Of a stretch of 64,000 bases of DNA, positions 53,728 through 63,714 are shown piece after piece. The notes under the pieces are model-generated. The model was not told the DNA's origin. It made no database searches and worked only from the letters and a program-made list of their open reading frames with translations. The position numbers and the translations under genes were made by a program. The DNA comes from Pyropia haitanensis (Eukaryota > Rhodophyta > Bangiophyceae > Bangiales > Bangiaceae), in the NCBI GenBank assembly GCA_008729055.1, contig SDUX01000002.1, forward strand, positions 6,177,485-6,241,484. Direction: 5' to 3'. Position 1 is the first letter of the stretch. Every line of letters starts with the position of its first letter.

Positions 53728-54710
53728 ATGATGATGGCGGCCTTTTCCCCGCTCCCCTCCCCCCCCCCCCCCACCTCGGTGCGCCGCGTGGTGGCGGTCT
53801 CCACCGCCCCCCCCGCCCCCCCCCCCACCCTCGCCACCGCCGCGCCCCTGCTGCGCGCCACCGCCGCCAACTTCCTCCTCATCCCCCCCACGGACCCGCC
53901 GCTGGCCGCGGCCGCCGCCGCGGTGCGGCGGTCGGGCCTCCCCCCCCCCCTGGGCTGGCCCCCCGGCAGCGGCCGCGCCGCCGTGCCGCTGCCGCCCGCC
54001 CTCGCCCGCGCCTTCCCCCGCCTCCTCCGCGGCACCCTGCCGCCGCTCGACGTGGTCGCCGCCGGCGACGCGGCCGGCGTCGCGACGCTCGCGTCCGCGC
54101 TCGCCGCCGCCGGCGCGCCTGCCGCGGCGGCCGACGCGGTCGCGGTGGCGGCGGCCGCGGCGGCGGCCGCGCACGCAGCGGCGGTGGGCGTCTGGCCCGC
54201 CGACGTGCGGCTGCGGCTGGCGGTCGTTGGCGAGGTGCCCTGCCCGCGGTGGCACGCGGATAAGGTGCGGCTGCGGGGGCTGGCGACGCTCTGGGGGGGG
54301 GGGGGGACGCTGTGGGTGGACGAGCGCGCCGCGACGGGGGGGGCGGTGGCGGCGGGGGGCGGCTGCGGCGCGCCGCCGGGCGGGTGCGGCTGTGAGGCGC
54401 CCGTGGCGGCCGCCGACGCGGCTGCCGCCGCGGGGGGGCGGCTGCCGTCAGCGGTGCGGGCGGCGGTGCTGCGGCGCGGCGCCGCGGGCGGGCCCGCCGA
54501 CGGGGGGGAGGCGGCGGAGCGGGCGGCGATGGAGGCGGCGGGGGGGGTGGTGCGGCAGGCGCCAGTCGGCGCGCTGCTGTTCCTAAAGGGCGGCGCCTGG
54601 GCGGGCGCTGGGGCGGGGGGGGGGGGGGGGTCATCCACCGCAGTCCGGGGGTGACCGAGGGTGGCGGGGGGGCGGGGCGGCTCATCTTGCAGACCGACGA
54701 CGGCCTTTGA
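53728..54710 (+). CDS. DUF1826 family protein
   Basis: It starts at the ATG triplet MMMAAFS at 53728. The N-terminal half is Ala/Pro-rich. The recognisable core is RLRLAVVGEVPCPRWHADKV followed by RLRGLATLWGGGGTLWVDE, matching the DUF1826 pattern (C-x-x-x-H-x-D-x-V-x-x-R-x-L-x-T-Y-x-G-x-GT-x-W). Then come VRQAPVGALLFLKGGAW and, after the G run 54615-54630, VIHRSPGV and GRLILQTDDGL before a TGA, corresponding to the family's IHRSP-x(n)-RLLL end. The His/Asp residues suggest metal binding; the function is unknown. The frame changes at the G run; the duplicate at 61.6 kb has a shorter run there, so its length is variable or mis-sequenced. Confidence 0.8.
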
Positions 54711-56851
54711 GTGGTGCAGAGGGTGGGCCGGCGAGCGGAAGCGGGGGGTGAGAGGGGGGAGGAGGCGGCGCGTGAGGACGGCATCCGCTGTGAGGGGTGC
54801 CCGCTGGTGCATCGCCAGCGGGCGCGCGTCAGCGGCTTGCGCCGCCGGCCGGTGCGTCTGCGGGGGGCGGAACGGGGGAGCTCGGGTGTCGCCGCGTGGT
54901 GGTGGGCGCGTGAATAGGGGGGCAAGGGCGCGCGTGTGGCGTCGCCACGCGGCGGCGCCGGCAGCCCGTCGCCACCCCCCACCCCCACCATCACCGCGCC
55001 GGCACCGGGTGTGCATGAGGGTGGCGGGGAGGAGCGAGAAGAGGTGCGCGGGGAGGGGGCGCCGCTACCGACGCGGCCGTTGCTGGCGGTCGCCTGCTGT
55101 CCGCGACACTGGCGGCGCGGCGGTTCCTTGGGAGATGACTGTGGTTGGACCGCCGGCGCGCGGTGCCGCCGACGCTGTCGCTGACGCTGCCGTCGCTGCC
55201 GTCGCTGCCGCTGCCGTCACCGCCGCCGCTGTCGCCGCCACCGCCGCTGCCGTCGCGGCCGGTGCGCTCGGCGTGTGGCGGCCATTCCCCCCTCCCCGGT
55301 GAGGCCGGTTCTCTACGATGCGCGAAGTCAATCCGTCGCCCGCCCCGAGCTCTGTCTCCACGGCGCGCCTGCCCGGCGGCACGGGCAGGACCGTGCCCTC
55401 CACAGCGCCCCCGTCTACCTACTCCGGTCCCCCCTTTCACGACCCGTGCCCCACCATGGACTAGAGGTAGACCTCTGGGCCGCCCTCTCATATCGTCACC
55501 CCGCTGCCCCGCGCCTCTCCACTCCAAGGGTATTGGCTTTGTGGTGCACCCTCACTCTCCCCCGCCTCCCAACTCATTTGCACCCCCCCCGATTGTGACT
55601 GGCGATGGCACCGACGTCGCCGGTGCACCCCGTGGAGTCACCCCCGCTGTCGATTCCCACCGCGACAGCTCCCTCTCACACATTGCCCCGTAAACCAACC
55701 ACCCCCGAGGGCGACGCTGGCAATGTCCGTGCCGCCGGCCGCCGCCACCCACTTCTCCACCGCTTGCGACAGAGAGGGCGAGAAAGAAACGGAGAGGGGG
55801 AGGCCAGCAGCCACGCTCGCTCCCCCTGAACGTTGGTCCCTATCCCCCGAGCCCCTCACGGTCGCCCCCGGCCGCCCGTGTCCCCCGTCCGTGACGCCAG
55901 CACGTGGCCACAGCTGCGGCCGCTGCGCCACCCGGCGGGACGGGACCAGCCCGCTCCACGCGGACAGCCTGCCGACGAGGCGGGGGAGGCTAGCTGCGAC
56001 CTGGCGAGCCACCGCCGCCGCGCCGTCACCGCCCCCGCCAAAGTCGGCCGACCGTCGGCCAACGCCGACCCCAACCCCCCGGGAGCGCGCGTCAAAAGCG
56101 TTCCGCGGCCGCCGCGGTCAAGCGCTGCGCGCGGCCCCACCGCACCACCAGCCACCCAGCGGGGTGGGGAGCGCTCACCGCCCGCCTCGGTGCCCACGAC
56201 CAAGACGGGAAGGTGGCGGACATGGTCCCGCGCCGCCGCGCAGTACGGTGGAGCCGCGGGAGCTGCGCCGTCGACGCCACGGAGGCGTGATAATCGACAC
56301 GCGGGCGCCGCCGAGGCCGGTCTGCCGCGTCTGCGGCCAAACGCTAGGCCAGCAGGAACAAAAAACAGCCAGCTAAGGGGAAGCCGAAGGGGGTGAGGGA
56401 CGCGGCAAGTCTGCCGTGCAGGGAGCTTCGGACAGAGGGGCACCGCCAGCCTCGTCCTTTGCAATAGGCAGACGCCCGCCGCGCGGTCGCCGCCGTTACT
56501 GCGGCTGCCCCCCCCCCCGCTTTGATCCCCCCACCCCAACATCCCCCCCGCGGGCCCGCCCACACGCCGCCGCGCCGCCGCTCACCCAGAGGAACCCCCC
56601 TCGGTGCCCGCCGCGGCAGTCCCGCCCGCAGCCGCCGCGCCAGCCAGACCCCCCTGCATCCCACCACCACTGCCGCCGCCGCTGCCACCGGCCGCCCCCG
56701 CGCCGCCAGGCTTGTTCGCCCCCGTGCCGTCTGACGCCTTCACTCCCATGCCGCCCGGCTTTGTCGCCCCCGCGCCGGCTCGCTTCGCCACCCCCGTGCC
56801 GTTCGCCTTGGTCGCCCCCGCCGCCGCCGCCGCCGCCGCCGCCTCGGCCGC

Positions 56852-56867
<16 letters not shown>
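54461..56867. repeat. Segmental duplication, copy A
   Basis: It aligns colinearly with 61602 to the window end at an offset of about 7.14 kb. It contains the last 250 bases of the DUF1826 gene, an intergenic stretch and the 3' part of the bZIP-like gene. By eye the match is roughly 95% or better in 54461-55140 and 55860-56860, but only near 80% in 55450-55830. The intergenic part contains a (GCTGCC/GCTGTC)n microsatellite at about 55165-55255. Confidence 0.85.
55856..56347 (-). other. Conserved segment, candidate 3' exon of the bZIP-like gene
   Basis: Downstream of the bZIP-like stop, a GTGAGC donor-like site overlaps the stop codon (56579-56584). About 235 bases further a pyrimidine tract ends in CTAG (56345-56348), as at a 3' splice site. 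Both are conserved in copy B. Between the copies, a minus-strand frame ending at 56092 (VDYHASVASTAQLPRLHR, TFPSWSWAPRRAV) has about five base differences over 246 bases, of which four are silent. This hints at coding, but the donor phase does not join that frame directly. Tentative. Confidence 0.3.
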
Positions 56868-56887
<20 letters not shown>

Positions 56888-57319
56888 TACCGCTCTAGGC
56901 GTCTCAGCACCGCCCTTTGCGGCAACCGCAGCCGCCTCTGCCGCCGCCGCCGCGGCGGCCGCGGTGCGCACGGCCAGCCGCCGCAGCCGCCGCAGCTCGT
57001 TGCTCCGCTTCGCCGCCAGCCGGTTCCGCATCTGCCGCCGGTACGCCGCTGACTCGACGTCAACCACGTCCTGCGCGCGGTGGCGGCCCCTACGGCCGAG
57101 GGTCGCCGCGGCGGCCGCTCCACGGGCGGCGCCAGGCCGCAGCGGGGGGCTCGGGGTGGATGTGGAGGGCGCGGCGGTCAGGCGGCACGAGGCGGGCACG
57201 AGGGCGGCGGCGGCGCTAGTGCCGGCCGCGCGCCCAGCCATCCACCCGCTGGGGGGTCCCCACGGCCACGCTAGGGGTGGCGTAGTGCCCGCAAGCGGCC
57301 GGGGCACGAACGCGGCCAT
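56582..57319 (-). CDS. bZIP-like transcription factor with Ala-rich zipper region
   Basis: It starts at ATG 57319 (MAAFVPRPLAG) and has 245 residues to TGA 56582. A basic region YRRQMRNRLAAKRSNELRRL follows VVDVESAA. RNRLAAKRS fits the bZIP DNA-contact pattern N-x2-AA-x2-S, preceded by RRQ as usual. The helix continues RRLAVRTAAAAAAAAEAAAV, where leucine heptads are replaced by Ala, so a classical zipper is not evident. The C-terminal third is low-complexity with an interesting imperfect repeat (ATKANGTGVAKRAGAG; ATKPGGMGVKASDG). The TATA-like TATATAA at 57610-57616 is about 290 bases upstream. The 3' end is present again at 63715 in the duplicated copy. The final codons may be spliced to a further exon. 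Confidence 0.65.
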
Positions 57320-57609
57320 GGTGTCGAGCGCTGCTTGGATGAGGTTCGCATTGTTACTTGCCTTTGTCTCCGCGTAACTCCAATTCGAGCATCCAGGTCG
57401 GCGGCGGGCGGCCGAGAGTGCAAATTGCACCCACGGGCGGACGGTAGCAGCGACTGACACCCTTGCTGCGGCAAGGGCCGAGGCGGGCAGCCGAGGGCGT
57501 GCAGCACGCCCGAGAGCGGACGCGGGCTGCGGCGCACCACGCTTGGTGCACTCGCCTGGAGCGGGCACGCGGTCGGTCTGTGGCGCCCTGGCTGGGCCCC
57601 CGCCGCCGG

Positions 57610-57616
57610 TATATAA
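57610..57616. promoter_or_regulatory. TATA box between bZIP-like gene (-) and a possible plus transcript
   Basis: TATATAA reads as TTATATA on the minus strand. It is 291 bases upstream of the bZIP-like ATG, within the 200-330 range seen for other genes here. On the plus strand it could drive a short transcript ending at AATAAA (57817-57822). The orientation cannot be settled from sequence. Confidence 0.5.
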
Positions 57617-57702
57617 CTCCGCCGCTTCTCGCCGCTCTCCCCCTCTCGCCGGCCCGGCACGTCCGTCGTCTTCGCGCCTCCCGCCCACCTCCCTGCGCGA
57701 CT

Positions 57703-57822
57703 ATGCTCCGCACATCTGTCGTCTTCAGGTGGGCTGTTGGAGCGTCCGTGTTTTCTCCACGGACACACGTTTGTATCCTTTGTTGTTTCTTTTCTTTTGT
57801 TTGCCGCAACCCAAAGAATAAA
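57703..57822 (+). other. Possible short plus-strand transcript
   Basis: About 93 bases after the TATATAA element comes an ATG in the context ACTATGC opening a small frame (MLRTSVVFRWAVGASVF), then a T-rich stretch and an AATAAA signal at 57817-57822. The frame runs past the signal to 57876, overlapping the end of the next minus gene. It is therefore more likely a 3' region or a noncoding transcript than a gene. Very tentative. Confidence 0.2.
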
Positions 57823-57865
57823 ACACTGTCAATGGCTATGCGGCGTCCCTCCTGCTCTACCTCTG

Positions 57866-59770
57866 TTACACCTTGAGCGACGCCATCTCGCTGGCTGGCA
57901 GCGGGTCCACCCAGATCCGCGACTGGCGAAACGTGGGCGTGAAAAAGTGGTCCGCCCTCGCGCGGACCACCTCTCGCTGGGAGCAGATGGTGTGCAATTG
58001 GCCCACGGCAAGGCCCGAACACAGGCGCAGGGTGACATCCATAAAGCCGTCAAAGTCCACGGGGGACGTGGACGCGTCGCGGGCGGGGACGCTCGCGACG
58101 GTGGCCTCGGCGGGAGGAGCTGCAGAGAGGTCAGTGGAGGATACAGGTGCAGCGGATAAGGCCGCTGGAGGGGGACATGGCGGAGACCACACCTGAGGTA
58201 GAGGGGATGGGAGAGGCAGCGGCGAGACGACAGGGTTGTCGGCGGTCCCTTCGTCAAGGGGCTCCAGGAATGCCATCGCGTCGTCGGGGAGGGACATCGC
58301 AGACGGCCCGGACGGAAGCCAATCCGGCCCACCCGCTGGGGATGCATCCACCACCAGTGATGGCGGCGGGTCCACCCCCACCTGCGCCAGCGGAAGAGCC
58401 GGCGACCCGCCCGTGTCGTTCATAACCGCGTCGTCCTCGCCGCCGCCGCCACCGCCGCCGCCGCCGCTGTCGCCGCCACTACCACCGCCGACGCCGCCGC
58501 CGCTGTCGCCGCCACTACCACCGCCGCGTGCAGCCGCGGCCGGCAGAGGGGGGGACGGCGTGACGGCACGCGAGACCGCCGCGTCGCGCGGGACGACCTC
58601 CTCCTCCACGTCTGAGCGGCGGAGGATCCAGGCGGGCAGCGCGCCCTCGGCGGCGGGTCGCGACAGGATGACCAAGGAGCGGCGGCGGCGGCGGCTCGCC
58701 GCCGCGGCCGCCGCCGCCGCGGGGGGCTCCACGTCGCCCATCCAGACGCCCAAGAGCATGCCGTCCACGTACGGCGCCATGATTAGTATCTGCGCCGCCG
58801 ACTCGTCCGACACAAACCGGTACGCATGGGCGGGGGGGAGGCGGCCATGGCCGAGCACGTTCCGGTGGTAGAGAACGTCGAGCTGCGCGTAGCCAAACGT
58901 GACGCCATTGACCGAGGCAAACGGCGCCAGCTGCACAGACGCCGAGCCAGCCAAACGGCGAAAAAAGCGGCCCACCCGGAACGCGCGACACCCAGAAAGA
59001 AAGGCCGCGTCCGAGCAGGTGCACCGTGTCACCAGTCAGGAACTCATCCCTCGCGCCGACTCCCGCCAGCGGGGGATCTGTCCACTCCACGCATCAGCCC
59101 ACCTGCTCCCATCACCCCCCCCGGCGCGCCCTCCACCTACAGTTCCCGCCCCCCTCAAGACGTACCAGCATGTTCATGTTCACGGTTTGCAGAAACCCCG
59201 GTGGCAGCGCCTTGAACCCCCCGGCCGCGGCCGAAGGCTGGCGGTGGACGTCCGCGGAGGTGGTGGCGGCGGGCGCGAGCTCGGCGCCGCCAGTCTCCCC
59301 CCCCCCCTCACGCGGCAGCAGCCCCTGCGAGGCTATCTGCATGCACATGGCGGTGGCCTGGCGGAGGCCATCCGCGGAGAGGCCGACCGCCGCGGTCGGG
59401 GTGGGGCGGAGCAGCCACGCGGCCGCGCCGGGCGTGTCGAGGAGGAACCGCAGCGCCCAGCAGTCCGTGTCGGGCGTCAGGCGCGTCGCGGCGGCGGCCG
59501 CGTGCACGGCGGCGTCAGGGGGGAGGGGGGGGGGGGCGCCGCCGCCGCATCCGCCGCGCCGCCGCTGCCGCCAGCATCTGGGGCGCCCGCGTCCAACACG
59601 CTAGCATATGGCATGCCGACGCCGTCGCCTCCGGTGCCACCAGGAGGGAGGCCGCCGCCGCCGCCGCCGCCGCCGACGCCGCCGCCGCCGCCGACGCCGC
59701 CGGGCATCAGCGACGGAGGTAGCGACGCGGTCGCGGCGTTCAACACAGGCGTGCGGCCGTCCGCGAGCAT
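57866..59770 (-). CDS. Unknown protein, intron-containing
   Basis: It starts at ATG 59770 (MLADGRTPVLNAA). A Gly loop follows, with a frame change at the G runs 59518-59536. Then LTPDTDCWALRFLLDTPGAA and AWLLRPTPTAAVGLSADGLR lead to VNMNML at a GTACGT donor (59165). A likely intron of about 81 bases ends near 59085, and the frame continues WTDPPLAGVGARDEFLTGDT, VHLLGRGLSFWVSRVPGG. A further frame change near a T6 run at about 58960-58970 leads into LAPFASVNGVTFGYAQLDVL and AAQILIMAPYVDGMLLGVWM. After Gly/Ser and Pro-rich loops the C-terminus is ordered again (DVTLRLCSGLAVGQLHTICS ... RIWVDPLPASEM). I do not recognise the fold. The conserved-looking hydrophobic/aromatic blocks argue for a real globular protein. 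Confidence 0.55.
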
Positions 59771-61601
59771 CGCACCGCGCTGCGCATCGGCTGTGGGAGG
59801 ATGAGGAGAGCGGGATGGAGGGGGAGAACAAAGAGGGTGAGGGACGGCGCTCAATGGGGAAGGAGGAACATCAACTCGAACCGACGCGCACACCGACATC
59901 CCGCCACCAACGAGCAAGGTCGCCTCGAGGGGGGGGGACAGCGCGCGCTGCGGAAGCGTCCTCTGCAGACACGGTCGGCGAGGGGCGGGACGGCACACCC
60001 CGCAGCGCGGACAGCGTGCGGTGGGCCTCGCCGCCTCTCGTAGCACGCCTGCTGTCCAGGACACGCCGCTTTGCAGTGGCGGTGTAGCACAGTGTACAGT
60101 ACCGTCAATTAGCGTTCGCGGTCGTAGACGACGAACAAGGCGGCAGCCTGCTCTTGGAAGCACGCCCTCACGACCAGGTCCGGGCCCATCAGCACAAACG
60201 GGGAGGTCCCACTCGTTGTCGGTGCCCCGCGCAACTGGCGAGGGCTTGACCAATGGTGTGTACAGCACACGAGCCACCTAACCATACCCCATTTTTGCCG
60301 AAACGTATCCAAACAGGGAACGCTACAGTACCGGCCGGCACGGGACAGGTGAGGGCTTCGGGCGGGCGTTGCTTTGCCAGTGAGTGCAGGGCCAATACTG
60401 TACAGGCATTGGTGCGACACGGACCACCTCTAGCTAGCCGATTCTGTCAGGCGCTCTCGGGCGAGTGATTCAGCGAGCATCTCGGGCTGTCCGGGAGCGC
60501 CCCCAAATGAGATGCCAGCTATGACGCAGGCCGCCACCATGGACACGTGTGGGCCAGTTCCCGCAGCCGCAACGACGGGATTATCCGGGGAGATCCACCA
60601 ATGTGGATAGTCGACCACATGCGTGCCACGGATGAGAAACGTGGCGCGTCGGACCAAACGTGGCACCGATGCGGACGATCATCAATGTCAATCGGGTATC
60701 CCAGCCTGAAACCAGCCCCTTTCGGCGAATGGACTTGATGTAAGTTGCGATGTAAGTTGGCGGCGGTACCCCAGCGCTCGTCAGGTCCGCTGTCCTCTGT
60801 TGTGTAGTCCCGCTTGGCAAACTCCACCGCAGCAGAGCGTCTCCCCAGACCTCACGCTGCCGGATGCCCGTTGGCGTGCTCGCCAGGGCGACCGTTCGCA
60901 AGGGCGCCGGGTAGCGTTCGTCATGGGTGGCAGAAAGCCCGCCGACGTGGAGGCCATGGCAGCGGTGCGAATATTCTTAAAAGGGCCAGGCCGCTCATCG
61001 ACGCAGGCAGCAGGGTGCCGGGCGGCGTGCGCGGCAGGGTCTCCGTTGGAATCGCTGGCGGGTGTATGACCAGTATTTGAAGCCCAGACCGGATGCAGAA
61101 GCTGCCCGATGCATGTCGCAGTGGTGTGGTTTGTGCTGACGCTCAACTTGCCGGGTGTCACCCGTCGCTTGCTTCCCGTGCCCGACAACGGTATGGCTGC
61201 AGCTGCTCCACCGCTCTCCCGCCCCCCTTCCGCAGCCAGAGCCGAGATTTGTCGCAGCAAGCATCATCATGCATGCTCATGATGGGGTCATTGGTCCGTT
61301 CCCGGGCGAAGGCTGGGTCTGGGGCGACGCACTGCTGCGGTGGAGCATCGTGCAGAACACGCGTGTTCGTGTCTTCGGCAGAACAGGCACGCACGGTATT
61401 TTATTATTGGAAGGTAGGCCTTGTCGTCACGGTTCGGGAGAAGAAACAAAGAATAGAGATGGTCTCTGTTTGTAGTGTCGCTTGGTGCCGTGTTGCGGGC
61501 GGCAATCGCCGCGCACGGGCCCCACGGGCGATCCCTGCACGCGCGCTCACGCCCGACTTGGCCCCATGCACAGGATCGAAGGTACACGGTGTGAGACCCA
61601 C
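59771..61601. other. Intergenic region before the duplication
   Basis: 59771-60100 may contain the promoter of the unknown minus gene, but no TATA box is clear. From 60100 on, composition is moderate and no frame has protein character. It includes a pair of inverted repeats (60822-61345). The junction with the duplicated DNA is near 61602. Confidence 0.4.
60822..61345. repeat. Possible MITE-like element with about 34-bp imperfect inverted ends
   Basis: The left end (CTCCACCGCAGCAGAGCGTC, then TCCCCAGACC) and the reverse complement of the right end (CTCCACCGCAGCAGTGCGTC, then GCCCCAGACC) match at about 29 of 34 positions and lie 524 bases apart. I could not find a target-site duplication, and the inner sequence does not continue the match. 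It may be a MITE of another family or two inverted copies of a shorter repeat. Confidence 0.35.
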
Positions 61602-61851
61602 TGTGCGGGCGGCGGTGCTGCGGCGCAGCGCCGCGGGCGGGCCCGCCGACGGGGGGGAGGCGGTGGAGCGGGCGGCGATGGAGGCGGCGGGGGGGGTGGT
61701 GCGGCAGGCGCCGGTCGACGCGCTGCTGTTCCTAAAGGGCGGCGCCTGGGCGGGCGCCGGGGGGGGGGGGGGTCATCCACCGCAGTCCGAAGGTGGCCGC
61801 GGCTGGCGGAGGGGCGGGGCGGCTCATCTTGAAGACCGACGACGGCCTTTG
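61602..61851 (+). pseudogene. Truncated duplicate of the DUF1826 gene, 3' end only
   Basis: It corresponds to the last 250 bases of the gene at 53728-54710. The same blocks are present (VRQAPVDALLFLKGGAW, a shorter G run, VIHRSP, GRLILKTDDGL, TGA), with a handful of substitutions, several of them amino-acid changing. The 5' three quarters, including the HADKV core, is missing because the duplication breakpoint falls at about 61602. It cannot make a functional protein. Confidence 0.85.
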
Positions 61852-63714
61852 AGAGGTGCGGAGGGTGGGGTGGCGAGCGGAAGCGGGGGGTGAGAGGGGG
61901 GAGGAGCGGCGCGTGAGGACGGCATCCGCTGTGCGGGTGCCCGCTGGTGCATCGCCAGCGGGCGCGCGTCAGCGGCTTGTGCCACCGGCCGGCGCGTCTG
62001 CGGGGGGCGGAACGGGGGAGCTCGGGTGTCGCCGCGTGATGGTGGGTTGGCGAATGTGGGTGGGGGGAGGAATCGCGCGGGGCGCGGCCTCGCGGCGGCC
62101 CCGGCAGCCCTTTGCCACTCCCGCCCCCGTCCATCAATGCTCTGGCACCAGCTTCGCATGAGGATGACGGGAAGTGGCAAGTGGTTCGGTGGGGGGGGCG
62201 CCGCTACCGACGCGCCCGCTGCGGGCGGTCACCAGCCGTCAGCGGCATCGGCGGGGCGGCGGTTCCTTGGGAGATGACTGCGGCTAGACCGCCGGCGCGC
62301 GGTGCCGCTGACGCTGTTGCTGATGCTGCCATCGCTGCCGCTGCCGCCGTCGCCGTCGCTGCCGCCGCTGTCGCCGCCGCCGCCGCCGTCGCCGTCGCGG
62401 CCCGTGCGCTCGGCGCGTGGCGGCCACCCCCCTTTCGCCGGTGAGGCCGCCCCCCCCTACGATGCGCAAAATGAATCCATCGACCGCCCCGAGTTCTGTT
62501 CCCACGGTGCGTCTGCCGGGAGGCACCGTGCCCGTCGCAGCGCCCCCGCGTGCTGACCCCGGTCCCCCCTTCCACGCCTCGCGCCCCACCACGTGCTGCG
62601 TAGACCTCCGGCTCGCCCTGTCACGTCGTGCCCCCGCTCTCCCACACCCCTCCACGCGCAAGAGTACTTGCGCCTTCCACCCTCACCCCATTTCCACCTC
62701 CCCCGCCTGTGCCTGTCGGTGGCACCGCCGTCACCGGAGCACCCCGCGGTGCCACCCCCGCCGTCGATGCCTACGGACAGCTCCCCCACACAAAACGCCC
62801 TGCAGACCGACCACCCCCTCGGGCGACGCGGGCATTGACCGTGCCGCCAGCGGCCACTATCCATTTCTCCATGGGGTACGCTCCGCCCTTGGCCGGCGAA
62901 AGGGAGGGCAGGAAACAAAAGGGGACGGGGCGGAATGCCTGCTGCCGCGCGCGGCCCCATCCCAGGTTGGTCCCCATCCCACGAGCCCCTCACGACCGCC
63001 CCCGGCCGCCCGTGCCGCCCGTCCGTGACGCCAGCACGTGGCCACAGCTGCGGCCGCTGCGCCACCCGGCGGGACGGGACCAGCCCGCTCCACGCGGACA
63101 GCTTGCCGACGAGGCGGGGGGGGCTAGCTGCGACCTGGCGAGCCACCGCCGCCGCGCCGTCACCCCCCCCGCCAAAGTCGGCCGACCGTCGGCCAACGCC
63201 GACCCCAACCCCCCGGGAGCGTGCGTCAAAAGCGTCCCGCGGCCGCCGCGGTCAAGCGCTGCGCGCGGCCCCACCGCACCACCAGCCACCCAGCGGGGTG
63301 GGGAGCGCTCACCGCCCGCCTCGGCGCCCATGACCAAGACGGGAAGGTGGCGGACATGGTGCCGCGCCGCCGCGCAGTACGGTGGAGCCGCGGGAGCTGC
63401 GCCGTCGACGCCACGGAGGCGTGATAATCGACACGCGGGCGCCGCCGAGGCCGGTCTGCCGCGTCCGCGGCCAAACGCTAGGCCAGCAGGAACAAAAAAC
63501 AGCCAGCTAAGGGGAAGCCGAAGGGGGTGAGGGACGCGGCAAGTCTGCCGCGCAGGGAGCTTCGGACAGAGGGGCACCGCCAGCCTCGTCCTTCCAATAG
63601 GCAGACGCCCGACGCGCGGTCGCCGCCGGTACTGCGGCCGCCCCCCCCCCCGCTTTGATCCCCCCACCCCAACATCCCCCCCACGGGCCCGCCCACACGC
63701 CGCCGCGCCGCCGC

